Assembly (NCBI RefSeq): GCF_902498845.1
Contig: NZ_CABVLM010000003.1
Location: 62,001 to 126,000 of the forward strand
DNA from: Pseudoalteromonas rhizosphaerae
Lineage (GTDB): Bacteria > Pseudomonadota > Gammaproteobacteria > Enterobacterales > Alteromonadaceae
Length of the DNA: 64,000 nt
Reading direction: 5' to 3'
The notes beneath the pieces are model-generated. The model saw only the letters and a list, made by a program, of their open reading frames with translations. It searched no databases and was not told the DNA's origin. The translations under genes were made by a program, and so were the position numbers. Shown one piece after another: positions 1-9,463 of the stretch (position 1 is the first letter of the stretch; every line of letters starts with the position of its first letter).

Positions 1-37
1 CTGGCATTCCCAGGTTCAAATCCTGGTATCCCAGCCA
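1..37 (+). tRNA. tRNA-Gln(TTG), 3' end only
   Basis: The window opens inside a tRNA-Gln. The first 37 bases match the 3' part (anticodon-stem 3' strand, T arm, acceptor 3' strand, encoded CCA) of the two complete tRNA-Gln genes at 328-402 and 692-766. The anticodon lies before the window, so identity rests on identity to those copies. It shows that the Leu-Gln tRNA array continues to the left. Confidence 0.9.
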
Positions 38-103
38 ACTTCTTCTACCAAAGAGTGTTGTTAAAGAATAACTCTAGCTACGAGTATAAACAGCAAAAAC
101 GTA

Positions 104-109
104 TATAAT
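104..109 (+). promoter_or_regulatory. Possible -10 box of tRNA unit 1
   Basis: A perfect TATAAT lies 13 bases before the broken tRNA-Leu and is repeated at 470-475 in the second unit. No convincing -35 box sits 16-18 bp upstream, so promoter activity is an inference from the -10 match and its position ahead of tRNA genes. Confidence 0.35.
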
Positions 110-121
110 TATACAGACTAT

Positions 122-180
122 GCGGGAGTGGCGGAATTGACAGTTGTCTTTAATTAGACGCTGGATTTAGGTTCCAATAC
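122..180 (+). pseudogene. Broken tRNA-Leu remnant, copy 1
   Basis: This matches the 5' half of the intact tRNA-Leu that follows (same acceptor 5' strand, D-stem start, anticodon stem and TAG anticodon). About 16 foreign bases replace two bases in the D loop, a CG pair before the anticodon stem is missing, and there is no variable arm, T arm or CCA. It cannot fold as a tRNA. An abortive duplication or an integration scar are both possible origins. Confidence 0.75.
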
Positions 181-202
181 ATTAATACTGTATATGCACG
201 AT

Positions 203-287
<85 letters not shown>

Positions 288-327
288 TGTTCTTGATAAG
301 AATTAAAACTATCAACTGTTTCTTTGT

Positions 328-402
328 TGGGATATCGCCAAGCGGTAAGGCACCAGGTTTTGATCCTGGCATTCCCAGGTTCAAATCCTGGTATCCCAGC
401 CA
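328..402 (+). tRNA. tRNA-Gln(TTG), copy 1
   Basis: This 75-base gene includes CCA. The acceptor tgggata pairs with tatccca, the anticodon stem ccagg/cctgg encloses loop ttttgat with anticodon TTG, and the T arm is normal. It lies 40 bases after tRNA-Leu and is probably processed from the same transcript. Confidence 0.96.
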
Positions 403-487
403 ACATTCTTCTACCAAAGAATGTTGTTAAAGAATAACTCTAGCTACGAGTATAAACAGCAAAAACGTATATAATTATACAGACTAT

Positions 488-546
488 GCGGGAGTGGCGG
501 AATTGACAGTTGTCTTTAATTAGACGCTGGATTTAGGTTCCAATAC
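488..546 (+). pseudogene. Broken tRNA-Leu remnant, copy 2
   Basis: Identical to the remnant at 122-180, including the foreign bases in the D loop and the missing 3' half. Its presence at the same place in both units shows that the remnant formed before the tandem duplication. Confidence 0.75.
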
Positions 547-568
547 ATTAATACTGTATATGATCGAT

Positions 569-653
<85 letters not shown>

Positions 654-691
654 TGTTCTTACCTAGAACTAAAACTAATAAAATTTAAAGT

Positions 692-766
692 TGGGATATC
701 GCCAAGCGGTAAGGCACCAGGTTTTGATCCTGGCATTCCCAGGTTCAAATCCTGGTATCCCAGCCA
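692..766 (+). tRNA. tRNA-Gln(TTG), copy 2
   Basis: Identical to the tRNA-Gln at 328-402: 75 bases with CCA, anticodon TTG. It is the last tRNA of the cluster. No hairpin terminator follows; a 7-bp tandem repeat begins 21 bases downstream. Confidence 0.96.
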
Positions 767-787
767 ATTTTATAAATACCCTTCTCT

Positions 788-881
788 ATCTTTTATCTTT
801 TATCTTTTATCTTTTATCTTTTATCTTTTATCTTTTATCTTTTATCTTTTATCTTTTATCTTTTATCTTTTATCTTTTATC
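788..881 (+). repeat. 7-bp tandem array, ATCTTTT x 13.4
   Basis: Thirteen perfect consecutive copies of ATCTTTT plus a final ATC, directly downstream of the last tRNA-Gln. The absence of any mismatch implies a recently expanded and probably length-variable array. The top strand is nearly all pyrimidine. The reading frames across it are repeats of Phe, Ile, Tyr and Leu codons and are not genes. The rest of 767-1162 holds only the element at 960-1121 and AT-rich spacer. Confidence 0.95.
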
Positions 882-959
882 AAAAAATTATATGAGTGAG
901 CTTTCGCCCACCCTAGCCATTCTATTAACACCAATTACATTAAATTAGTTAGCTATTTA

Positions 960-1121
960 ATACCAATCTACATAAATATTTAACCATTCTAGCGAGCTAA
1001 ATAAAGCGCTAACTGCGTTATAATTTTTTCAAGTAGAACAACTACATGTCAAAATTTACGCCTTGTTATCACTGTATTTATCTGTCGCTATAAATGGTCA
1101 GTAACTTAACACGATTGGTAT
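960..1121 (+). mobile_element. 162-bp MITE-like element, copy 1
   Basis: Bounded by terminal inverted repeats ATACCAATC and GATTGGTAT, with no coding capacity. A second, highly similar copy of the same length lies at 11410-11571 in the opposite orientation; only a dozen or so bases differ. The interior has a partly paired segment around gtagaac/aactac. Length, terminal repeats and dispersed copies fit a non-autonomous miniature element moved by a transposase encoded elsewhere. No clear target-site duplication is visible. Confidence 0.82.
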
Positions 1122-1162
1122 AATTCGCTATGATAATCATATTTTTAATAAAATGAGAATTC

Positions 1163-2332
1163 TTAACTGATTTCACCGCTAATCGCATATTTTAATACCC
1201 AATGCTTTACCGGTCCGGTTTTATTTGCCATTTTCAAAAACTGACTGCGTGCCCACTGCAATGGAGTTAGTTGATTAGAAAAACCAAAATAACAAGCGTC
1301 CATCATACTCATCATTAACAAATTTGCTTTGCGTCTAGTTTGCTCATATTGTTTAAGATATTGTGCAGCACCTATATCGTCTGCATTTTTTAATATATCA
1401 GCAAGCGCTACGACATCTTGAAAACCTAAGTTAACCCCTTGCCCAGCGAGCGGATTAATCGTATGCGCTGCATCACCAACCAGCACGATACGGCCATCTG
1501 AATAGCTGTTGGCATGTTGGCGGGCTAACGGAAAAACAGCATGCTCTATGATATCAAAATCCCCAGCTAAGGGCGGGAAATGTGCAAGCAGTTGCTGTTT
1601 TAATTCGCTTGCTGAGAGTTGCTGCCATTGCTTTAACTGCTTTGCATCGTGGTAACAAATTAAATTGGCGTATGGCGCCTGCATAGGTAAAAAAGCTACC
1701 GGACCTGTGGGCTTAAACTGCTGCCATGTTTTTACTTGTTGCGCAGCGTCTAGTTTTATTAATACTCCCATACAATGCTGACCATATTGCCAACCCGTAA
1801 CACCAATACCTGCCTGTTGACGTAATAACGATTGCCCACCATCTGCAGCAACAACTAAATCAGCTGTATATTGCTGCTCACCATAATGCAATGTCACTTG
1901 CTGTTCGCTTTGCTCAATTGCGGACAATGATTGAGGTGTTTCAATCACTTCGATATTGTGCTGTGCAAACTGTTGCCAGATACTCGCTTGAATTAAATTA
2001 TTTTCAATTAAGTGGCCTAAATGAGTGGTATTAATATCGTGACAATCAAACAAAAGGTTATCGCCCGTTCGTTCAAACGCTTCGAGCTGTTGATATGGGG
2101 CATGTCGATGCACTCGTAAAATAGGCATAGCGCCTAAGTCATCTAATAAGTTTTCTGAAAAACGATTGATAGCAGATACACGAATATCAACTTTTTCACT
2201 TGCCAATACAGCATCAGCATCAATTATCTGCTGCTCAATCACTGTTACTTGGCATCCTTGTTTAGCGAGTTTAACTGCTGTGGCTGCACCAACCATGCCG
2301 CCGCCAACAACAACAACCTTGTTTTTCATCAT
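1163..2332 (-). CDS. ubiF: 2-octaprenyl-3-methyl-6-methoxy-1,4-benzoquinol hydroxylase (UbiF-type)
   Basis: FAD-dependent monooxygenase of the UbiH/UbiF/Coq6 family, 389 residues, for a ring hydroxylation in ubiquinone synthesis at the inner membrane. The N-terminal FAD fold has GGGMVG at about residues 10-15, the DG motif (A-A-D-G) lies near 162-165, and the family signature GDAAHTINPLAGQG is at 286-299. Sequence alone hardly separates UbiF from UbiH or UbiI. The assignment to UbiF rests on its place between Leu/Gln tRNA genes and divergent miaB, as in E. coli. The gene runs leftward with about 250 bp to miaB, which must hold both promoters. Confidence 0.87.
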   Translation of the reverse strand: MMKNKVVVVGGGMVGAATAVKLAKQGCQVTVIEQQIIDADAVLASEKVDIRVSAINRFSENLLDDLGAMPILRVHRHAPYQQLEAFERTGDNLLFDCHDINTTHLGHLIENNLIQASIWQQFAQHNIEVIETPQSLSAIEQSEQQVTLHYGEQQYTADLVVAADGGQSLLRQQAGIGVTGWQYGQHCMGVLIKLDAAQQVKTWQQFKPTGPVAFLPMQAPYANLICYHDAKQLKQWQQLSASELKQQLLAHFPPLAGDFDIIEHAVFPLARQHANSYSDGRIVLVGDAAHTINPLAGQGVNLGFQDVVALADILKNADDIGAAQYLKQYEQTRRKANLLMMSMMDACYFGFSNQLTPLQWARSQFLKMANKTGPVKHWVLKYAISGEIS

Positions 2333-2585
2333 TTTTAGTCACTAATTTGGTTATTTTCAGTGCGCTTGATTGTATCGTACTTCTGTTTACAAGTGCGAGT
2401 GAGTTTCATCTTAATCAACCATAAAACGCACTTTGTTTGACTTCAATTCACAAACATAAAAACTATACTTGGATCTAGACGGGTATCCAGCTAAAATACG
2501 CGTCCTTTAAGTAAGCGAAAGTGCCGCTTATCCTGTTTAGCGCACAACCGTGCCACTACCGAATTGAAAACGAGGCTATATTTCA

Positions 2586-4031
2586 ATGAGTAAAAAGCTG
2601 CATATTAAAACCTGGGGTTGTCAGATGAATGAATACGACTCTCAGAAAATGGCTGATCTTCTCGATGCAACCAACGGCTACCAGTTAACTGATGAAGCTG
2701 GGGATGCAGATGTTATCCTACTCAATACCTGTTCAATTCGCGAAAAAGCGCAGGAAAAAGTATTCCATCAACTAGGCCGTTGGAAATTACTCAAAGATGA
2801 CAAACCCGATCTGATCATCGGTGTTGGTGGCTGTGTTGCGTCACAAGAGGGCGATTCAATTCGCCAACGCGCACCATTTGTTGACGTTATTTTTGGCCCT
2901 CAAACATTGCACCGTTTACCTGAAATGATCAAACAAGTGCAAGGTAACAAAGGCAGCTCTGTGGTTGATATTTCATTCCCAGAGATTGAAAAGTTTGACC
3001 GTTTACCAGAGCCAAAAGCAGACGGTCCTTCTGCATTTGTATCTATTATGGAAGGGTGCTCTAAATACTGTACCTTCTGCGTAGTACCTTACACGCGCGG
3101 TGAAGAAGTCAGCCGCCCGCTTGATGATGTATTATTAGAAATTGCTCAACTTGCAGAGCAAAATGTTCGTGAAGTAAACCTACTAGGTCAAAACGTAAAT
3201 GCTTATCGCGGCGAAACTCACGATGGTGAAATTTGTTACTTCTCAGATTTAATTCGTTATGTTGCAGCTATCGACGGGATTGACCGTATTCGCTACACCA
3301 CGTCGCACCCGGTAGAGTTTACACCAGACATCATTGACGCTTATGCCGACGTACCTGAATTAGTCGATCACTTACATTTACCAGTACAAAGCGGTTCGGA
3401 TCGTATTCTTAATTTAATGAAACGTGGTCACACTGCTATTGAGTACAAATCAACGATTCGTAAATTACGTAAAATTCGCCCTAATTTAAGTATGTCGTCA
3501 GATTTTATCATTGGTTTCCCAGGTGAAAGCGCCGCTGACTTTGAAGCGACGATGAACCTTATCAATGATATTGGTTTCGATATGAGCTTTAGCTTTATCT
3601 ACAGCGCACGCCCGGGTACGCCAGCGGCTGATTTGCCTGATGATGTCAGCGAGCAAGAAAAGAAAGAGCGTTTATACCTACTACAAAACCGTATTACTCA
3701 AATGGCGCAACAGATCAGTCGTCAAATGTTTGATACTGAACAACGCATCCTAGTTGAAGGTCCATCCAAGAAAAATCCGATGGAGCTACGTGGCCGTACT
3801 GAAAACAACCGCGTAGTAAACTTTATTGGCCCACACACAGTGATCGGTCAGTTTGTTGATGTACGTATAACTGAGGCACTGCCAAACTCTTTACGCGGTG
3901 ACTTAATTCGTACAGAATCCCAAATGAACTTACGCCGTGCGGTTGCTCCTGCTGATATTTTAAGTAAAGCAGCACAACCAGAGCCGCAAGCCACCCCTGA
4001 TGAATTAGGTGTTGCAACTTTCGTTCCTTAG
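2586..4031 (+). CDS. miaB: tRNA-2-methylthio-N6-dimethylallyladenosine synthase
   Basis: Radical-SAM methylthiotransferase that converts i6A37 to ms2i6A37 in tRNAs reading UNN codons; 481 residues, close to the E. coli length. The N-terminal UPF0004 domain has cysteines C12, C49 and C83 for the auxiliary [4Fe-4S] cluster. The radical-SAM CxxxCxxC is at C158, C162 and C165, and a TRAM RNA-binding domain lies at about 380-445. First gene of a rightward run miaB-ybeZ-ybeY-corC-lnt; a GAGG element precedes the ATG. The C-terminal tail of about 30 residues is low in complexity and variable in the family. Confidence 0.97.
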   Translation: MSKKLHIKTWGCQMNEYDSQKMADLLDATNGYQLTDEAGDADVILLNTCSIREKAQEKVFHQLGRWKLLKDDKPDLIIGVGGCVASQEGDSIRQRAPFVDVIFGPQTLHRLPEMIKQVQGNKGSSVVDISFPEIEKFDRLPEPKADGPSAFVSIMEGCSKYCTFCVVPYTRGEEVSRPLDDVLLEIAQLAEQNVREVNLLGQNVNAYRGETHDGEICYFSDLIRYVAAIDGIDRIRYTTSHPVEFTPDIIDAYADVPELVDHLHLPVQSGSDRILNLMKRGHTAIEYKSTIRKLRKIRPNLSMSSDFIIGFPGESAADFEATMNLINDIGFDMSFSFIYSARPGTPAADLPDDVSEQEKKERLYLLQNRITQMAQQISRQMFDTEQRILVEGPSKKNPMELRGRTENNRVVNFIGPHTVIGQFVDVRITEALPNSLRGDLIRTESQMNLRRAVAPADILSKAAQPEPQATPDELGVATFVP

Positions 4032-4081
4032 GCGAAACTTACTGTGCCAGCCTCGCTGGCACATCAAAACAGGAAGCAATT

Positions 4082-5143
4082 TTGAGTAATCAATTAAAAA
4101 AATTAGAGATTTATTTAGAACCCTCCGACAACAAACGTCTTTCATCTTTATGTGGCCCGTTTGACGAAAACATCAAACACATTGAACGCCGCTTAGGTGT
4201 TGAAATTACTCATCGCGATAACTATTTTAAAATCACCGGTAAAACCACCAGCGCGTTTGCAGCGATGGAAATCCTCAAAGACTTATATGTCGAAACTCAG
4301 CCAGTACGCGGTGTTATTACTGAAATTGAAGCAAATACCGTACATTTAGCCATTAGTGAGTCAAATGCATTAGAGCAAGATGAGCTAAACGAATATGGCA
4401 AAGAGGTGATGATCAAAACTCGTCGTGGCGTAATAAAACCACGTAACGACAATCAAGGTCATTATGTATCGAATATATTTCGTCACGATATCACCTTTGG
4501 TATCGGGCCTGCTGGCACAGGTAAAACCTACTTAGCTGTCGCCGCAGCAGTTGATGCTTTAGAGCGTCAAGAAATACGGCGTATTTTATTGACCCGCCCT
4601 GCTGTTGAAGCCGGTGAAAAACTGGGGTTTTTACCAGGTGATTTAAGTCAGAAAATCGACCCATACCTGCGCCCATTGTACGATGCCTTATTTGAAATGC
4701 TCGGCTTTGAAAAAGTCGAAAAGCTGATGGAACAAAATGTCATTGAAGTCGCTCCACTTGCCTTTATGCGTGGTCGCACACTTAACGATGCCTTTATTAT
4801 TTTAGATGAAAGCCAAAATACCACGGTTGAACAAATGAAAATGTTCTTAACCCGAATTGGTTTTAATTCAAAAGCAGTGATCACCGGCGACATTACCCAA
4901 GTAGATTTACCCCGTGGTGCGCGCTCAGGGCTTCGTCACGCCATTGAAGTACTTAGCGATGTAGACGAAATAAGCTTTAACTTCTTCCAATCACAGGACG
5001 TGGTGCGCCACCCTGTCGTGGCACGTATTGTTGAAGCCTACGAACGTAACGATGAAGCAGAACGACTCAAACGCGCCGAAAAACAACGTGCTAAAGACTT
5101 GCTCGCAAACCAAGAGCAAGCGCAACCTTCGACTAAAGAGTGA
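4082..5143 (+). CDS. ybeZ: PhoH-like ATPase YbeZ
   Basis: PhoH-family P-loop NTPase, 353 residues, found genetically and physically with YbeY and thought to act in rRNA/ribosome quality control. An N-terminal KH-like region covers about 1-110. Walker A GPAGTGKT is at 142-149 and a Walker B-like FIILDESQN at about 238-246. Translation begins at a TTG after AGGA (acaggaagcaa TTG); no ATG gives a sensible N terminus. It lies 50 bp after miaB and its stop is 4 bp before the GTG of ybeY, so the two are probably coupled. Confidence 0.94.
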   Translation: MSNQLKKLEIYLEPSDNKRLSSLCGPFDENIKHIERRLGVEITHRDNYFKITGKTTSAFAAMEILKDLYVETQPVRGVITEIEANTVHLAISESNALEQDELNEYGKEVMIKTRRGVIKPRNDNQGHYVSNIFRHDITFGIGPAGTGKTYLAVAAAVDALERQEIRRILLTRPAVEAGEKLGFLPGDLSQKIDPYLRPLYDALFEMLGFEKVEKLMEQNVIEVAPLAFMRGRTLNDAFIILDESQNTTVEQMKMFLTRIGFNSKAVITGDITQVDLPRGARSGLRHAIEVLSDVDEISFNFFQSQDVVRHPVVARIVEAYERNDEAERLKRAEKQRAKDLLANQEQAQPSTKE

Positions 5144-5147
5144 TGCC

Positions 5148-5606
5148 GTGAACACTGAACTTGATTTACAAATAGCCTGCGAGTTTGATAACTTGCCTAG
5201 TCTTGAGCAATTTGCGCTGTGGGCTAATAAAGTGCTTAGTCAATACCGTGACGAATCAGAGCTGAGTATTGTTATTGCTGATGAAGAGCAAAGCCAACAA
5301 CTCAATAATGACTACCGTGGTAAAGATAAACCAACCAATGTGTTGTCGTTTGAATTTGAAGCGCCAGCAGGTATAGAGCTACCTTTGGTGGGTGATTTAG
5401 TTATTTGCCCAGCCATAGTGTTAGCTGAATCAATAGAGCAAGAAAAGTCATTTCATGACCACTTTGCCCATATGGTGATCCACGGATGCTTGCATTTACT
5501 TGGATTTGACCATATAAAGGATGAAGATGCGACAGAAATGGAAAGCATTGAAAAGCAATTGCTTGCCGAATTAGGCATAGCAGACCCATATCGGGACGAT
5601 ATTTAA
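5148..5606 (+). CDS. ybeY: Endoribonuclease YbeY
   Basis: Zinc-dependent endoribonuclease for 16S rRNA 3'-end maturation and 70S quality control. The reading frame is open further upstream, but the GTG at 5148, four bases after the ybeZ stop, gives 152 residues beginning M-N-T-E-L-D-L-Q-I-A, matching the family length (155 in E. coli) and N terminus. The zinc motif HGCLHLLGFDH is at residues 112-122 with H112, H116 and H122 as ligands. Followed after 22 bp by corC. Confidence 0.94.
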   Translation: MNTELDLQIACEFDNLPSLEQFALWANKVLSQYRDESELSIVIADEEQSQQLNNDYRGKDKPTNVLSFEFEAPAGIELPLVGDLVICPAIVLAESIEQEKSFHDHFAHMVIHGCLHLLGFDHIKDEDATEMESIEKQLLAELGIADPYRDDI

Positions 5607-5628
5607 ATTTACGGAGCAAGTAGACGCA

Positions 5629-6510
5629 ATGAGCGACGATAACTCGCAGACTAGCCAGGGTTCTTCTGGCAAGACCTGGTTGGGTAGAATTACCCAAATG
5701 TTGCAAGGGGAACCCCAGAATAGAGAAGAGCTGGCTGAAGTAATTGCCGATGCGCAAGTTCGGGATGTCATTGATCCTGAAACCAAAGAGATGATCGAAG
5801 GTGTGCTCGGTGTGTCAGAGTTAAAAGTGCGAGATATTATGATCCCGCGCTCACAAATGATCACGCTCGAAGTGGAAGCGCCACTAGAAGAACTCATTCC
5901 AATGATGGTCGATTCAACGCATTCACGTTTTCCAGTGGTGTGTGAAGATAAAGACCACATTGAAGGCATTTTACTAGCAAAAGATCTATTACCACTGATC
6001 CTCAATAAAGATGATCTACTGCCATCATTACGTGATTATTTACGCCCAGCCGTTGTTGTGCCTGAAAGTAAGCGTGTTGATACGCTACTTAATGAGTTTC
6101 GCCAACAGCGTTACCATATGGCGTTAGTAATTGATGAATACGGCGGTGTATCTGGTTTAGTAACCATAGAAGATATTCTTGAGCTCATCGTCGGTGAAAT
6201 TGAAGATGAACACGACGAAGAAGAGCAACTAGATATTCGTCAACTTGCAAAGCATGTGTTTGTTGTTCAAGCACTTACTCCTGTTGATGATTTTAACGAA
6301 TATTTTAAAACTGGCTACAGCACGCAAGACGCTGATACCATCGGTGGTACTGTTTTACACGCCTTTGGGCATATGCCTGGCCGTGGTGAAATAATTGATA
6401 TAGATGGCTTACAATTTAAAGTAACCAATGCCGATAATCGTCGATTATTGCAATTACAGGTTACAGTGCCAAAGGCTGATGATAACGACAGTGAAGACAC
6501 TTCTGACTAA
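5629..6510 (+). CDS. corC: CorC/YbeX family CBS-domain protein
   Basis: 293-residue cytoplasmic protein of the CorC/HlyC family, linked with magnesium/cobalt efflux and with ribosome-related phenotypes of the ybeZYX operon. After a polar N terminus of about 60 residues come two CBS domains (about 66-190) and a C-terminal CorC_HlyC transporter-associated domain (about 205-285). It has no membrane segments, unlike the larger CNNM-type relatives. The 3' end overlaps the start of lnt by about 30 bp. Confidence 0.93.
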   Translation: MSDDNSQTSQGSSGKTWLGRITQMLQGEPQNREELAEVIADAQVRDVIDPETKEMIEGVLGVSELKVRDIMIPRSQMITLEVEAPLEELIPMMVDSTHSRFPVVCEDKDHIEGILLAKDLLPLILNKDDLLPSLRDYLRPAVVVPESKRVDTLLNEFRQQRYHMALVIDEYGGVSGLVTIEDILELIVGEIEDEHDEEEQLDIRQLAKHVFVVQALTPVDDFNEYFKTGYSTQDADTIGGTVLHAFGHMPGRGEIIDIDGLQFKVTNADNRRLLQLQVTVPKADDNDSEDTSD

Positions 6511-8071
6511 CTGCCTGCATTTAGCAAAAGATAAAAAAGCATGGCTCGCACTGGTTGCGGGCCTCTTTTTAACCTTGTGTTATGCCCCTTTTGAGATTTG
6601 GCCCCTCACGTTCGCCTGTTTAGCATTAGCGATATACAGTACCCACACACATAATTCTGGGCAGCAATATGGCAAACTAGCCAGTAAACGCGCCGCCAAA
6701 TATGGTTTTATATTTGGCCTCGGTTGGTTTGGCGCAGGTATCAGTTGGGTGCATGTCTCCATTGCCACCTTCGGCGGTATGCCACTGGTAGCCTCAGTGT
6801 TACTGATGGTGCTGTTATGTGCTTATTTAGCTATCTACCCGGCTTTAGCCTTTATGTTTGCCACACGCTTTGCCAGCGGCCCTAGTAGCTACGGTTTATT
6901 ATTACTCTCAGGCTTTGCTGTCACCGAATACTTACGCGGTGTGGTACTCACCGGCTTCCCTTGGCTAAGCTTTGGTTATACTCAAACCGATAGCCCACTT
7001 AATCTACTCGCTCCAGTAATTGGTGAGTTTGGCTTAACCCTTGTATGTATCGCGATTGGTTTTGCGCTCTATCGCCTGCTGTTTATTAGAGACTTTAAAG
7101 CCACAACAGCCACTGTAATTAGCATCGCTTTACTATTCGCTATTACTCACTATACGCGCAATAACAGTTACAGTGATAAAACGATTAGCGCCTTACTGGT
7201 ACAAGGTAATATCAAACAGCATCTGCGCTTTGACCCGAGTGAATTTTGGACCACAATGAGTAAGTACCAAGATATGACTCGACCGCATTGGGATGCCGAC
7301 TTAATCGTTTGGCCAGAAGCTGCAGTGCCTGAAATAGAAGCACTTGCAGATAGCTATTTAGCAGGCTTAGATAGCGCAGCCTCATTTAACAATACCGCAC
7401 TCATTACGGGTATTGTTGACTATCAGCGCGACACTAAAGCAATCTTCAACACATTAATTGTACTTGGTAATAAAGAGCAGGGTGACGAACATGGTCATTA
7501 TCAATACTTAGGTAAAAACCGTTACCAAAAACACCAATTACTTCCCATTGGTGAATTTGTGCCATTTGAAGATATATTGCGCCCTATCGCCCCTTTATTT
7601 GATTTACCTATGTCATCATTTTCTCGCGGCGACCAAGTTCAAAATAACTTACGTGCTAATGGCTTAAATATATTACCGGCTATTTGCTACGAAATCGCTT
7701 TTGCTGATTTAGTGCGTGGTAATTACCACAATGATTCGGATATTTTATTTACTGTAAGTAATGATGCCTGGTTTGGTGCCTCCCACGGCCCCCACCAGCA
7801 CATGCAAATAGCCCGTATGCGCGCCCTTGAATTACAACGCCCGCTTATTCGTGTGACCAACAATGGCATCAGCGGCGTATACGACCCAATCAGTCAAATT
7901 CAAGTCAGCATGCCACAATTTGAAGCCGACACCCTTAAAGTCAATATCAAGCTAATCCAAGGCGACAGCATCTATAGTCAATACGGTAACTTGCCTGTGT
8001 GGTTATTTATTTTTAGCATTACAATCGCAGCATTAATCGTAAAATTTAAATATAAAGATAATCATCGTTAA
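6479..8071 (+). CDS. lnt: Apolipoprotein N-acyltransferase
   Basis: Inner-membrane enzyme that adds the third acyl chain to lipoproteins. The ATG at 6479 (530 residues) overlaps corC by 32 bp; a GTG at 6491 is an alternative, and the more upstream open frame is too long for the family. About six to seven N-terminal membrane segments are followed by a periplasmic nitrilase-like domain with the triad E280 (WPEAAVPE), K351 (YQKHQLLP) and C403 (AICYE). Spacing is 71 and 52 residues, against 68 and 52 in E. coli. Last gene of the operon. A C-terminal membrane helix is present. Confidence 0.95.
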   Translation: MITTVKTLLTNCLHLAKDKKAWLALVAGLFLTLCYAPFEIWPLTFACLALAIYSTHTHNSGQQYGKLASKRAAKYGFIFGLGWFGAGISWVHVSIATFGGMPLVASVLLMVLLCAYLAIYPALAFMFATRFASGPSSYGLLLLSGFAVTEYLRGVVLTGFPWLSFGYTQTDSPLNLLAPVIGEFGLTLVCIAIGFALYRLLFIRDFKATTATVISIALLFAITHYTRNNSYSDKTISALLVQGNIKQHLRFDPSEFWTTMSKYQDMTRPHWDADLIVWPEAAVPEIEALADSYLAGLDSAASFNNTALITGIVDYQRDTKAIFNTLIVLGNKEQGDEHGHYQYLGKNRYQKHQLLPIGEFVPFEDILRPIAPLFDLPMSSFSRGDQVQNNLRANGLNILPAICYEIAFADLVRGNYHNDSDILFTVSNDAWFGASHGPHQHMQIARMRALELQRPLIRVTNNGISGVYDPISQIQVSMPQFEADTLKVNIKLIQGDSIYSQYGNLPVWLFIFSITIAALIVKFKYKDNHR

Positions 8072-8151
8072 ATATATTCACTAAAATTAATCACATAATT
8101 GATATATTTCATCTACATCAATTGTCGTAAATATAATAACAAGGAAGTCGT

Positions 8152-9378
8152 ATGTTATGGATTAACACCCTATGCAAACAATCAATTACACAGCACATGG
8201 CCAGAGTCAGGCATTTTATTCTGTTCGTATTGATGGTTACTATCCCCTCCTTGGGTTTAGCCGCTCAATATGAAGTCAGTTCCAAGGATGAGTTACAAGC
8301 TCAATATCAGTTATTACTAGAGTTAAAAGCTGAAAATGCTGTTTCAGAGAATGTGTTTACTGAAAAATCTACTTTTTTACATCAACAAGCACAAACGAAC
8401 TTTCATTTTGACTTAGACAGTGGAACATACACCTCCGACATACCGATTGGTAATGCCCATCAAATTAGCAAACAACCTTCACCAATATCTGACACCGAGC
8501 AGCGTATTGATAGTTTCACCACCGCGCTATATGCTATTTCAGCTTTGTTATTATTGGCCTTAATTGGCAAAATCATGTCGTATTTCCCACCATTACTCAA
8601 CGAACTTTTGATTTACGGCGCGTCCATCATTTCGCTCATTTTTTTCCACTACGAATATTGGCTACTGGTTGCAGGATTCTCTTTAGGCAGCATTGTTAGC
8701 TATTCGGTGCTAAGTCGCATTAGTGACGATAAAGAAGAAGCTAAATGGGTAGGTTGGCCATTAGCTATTACATTCGCAGCGCTGGCCTTAATATTTGATA
8801 ACAGCATCTTTGGGTTTTGCAGTGTATTAGCCTTGTTATCAACTTTTGGTTTTATGATATTAGTTGCTCCAGGTAGAGTAACCGTCGGCAGCCAAGATGA
8901 ACGCGTTGCACAATCTGTTTATTTAACTGCGCTTAGTTTTACGTTAACTCTATTAGCTTGGTTAGTATTTTATACCGATTGGTTCGCGCCTTTACTCGAA
9001 CTAAGGCAGCCTCTACAATCTTTTGAACTTGGTATGCTCACGTTACTGCCACTTGCTTATTTTTCGGGGATCTCCCAACTTAGCTTTTTCTTATTAAAAG
9101 AAAAACCTTGGCTACGCTTTAGCGCTGAGCTTATCGGTTTAATTAGTGAAATAGCAGTGGTCACAATTGCGCTGTTATATAAACTTGATACCATGTTTTG
9201 GATAGGCGCATTATTTTTGATGTGGAACTTTCTGGACAAGTTTTATCGTCTGATTTATAGACATGTTAGCTATGTTTCAGCGTGTACACTATTCGCGCTG
9301 TTTTTTGCCGGTATTAGCGCACTCATAAAATCAAATATCGATGTTATTATGCCTTATTTAGAGTTTTTAGGACTGTGA
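8152..9378 (+). CDS. Polytopic membrane protein of unknown function
   Basis: 408 residues, family not recognised. The N terminus looks like a signal peptide (hydrophobic about 22-37, ending G-L-A-A-Q). A polar segment of about 100 residues rich in Gln, Glu and Ser follows (about 38-120, probably periplasmic), and then eight to ten hydrophobic helices to the C terminus. A strong AAGGAAG lies before the ATG, and the gene stands alone after lnt. The layout (exported polar head plus multi-helix body) recalls DUF2339-type proteins, but I see no motif that fixes this. A hairpin follows at 9389-9415. Confidence 0.8.
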   Translation: MLWINTLCKQSITQHMARVRHFILFVLMVTIPSLGLAAQYEVSSKDELQAQYQLLLELKAENAVSENVFTEKSTFLHQQAQTNFHFDLDSGTYTSDIPIGNAHQISKQPSPISDTEQRIDSFTTALYAISALLLLALIGKIMSYFPPLLNELLIYGASIISLIFFHYEYWLLVAGFSLGSIVSYSVLSRISDDKEEAKWVGWPLAITFAALALIFDNSIFGFCSVLALLSTFGFMILVAPGRVTVGSQDERVAQSVYLTALSFTLTLLAWLVFYTDWFAPLLELRQPLQSFELGMLTLLPLAYFSGISQLSFFLLKEKPWLRFSAELIGLISEIAVVTIALLYKLDTMFWIGALFLMWNFLDKFYRLIYRHVSYVSACTLFALFFAGISALIKSNIDVIMPYLEFLGL

Positions 9379-9388
9379 ACCTCCCTAA

Positions 9389-9415
9389 ATGCCCTATTTT
9401 TCATAAGTAGGGCAT
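9389..9415. terminator. Hairpin between convergent genes
   Basis: ATGCCCTA (9389-9396) pairs with TAGGGCAT (9408-9415) between the convergent genes ending at 9378 and 9464. No U-run follows on either strand, so it is a weak or atypical terminator at best. Confidence 0.35.
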
Positions 9416-9463
9416 GCTCTGTATATTAATCCTTTCTATAAAACTTACTTAGAGTCTAACTAT

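Noticed and set aside
5028-5147. Longer N terminus for YbeY inside ybeZ
   Set aside because: It would add 40 residues unlike the family and overlap ybeZ; the GTG at 5148 matches family length.
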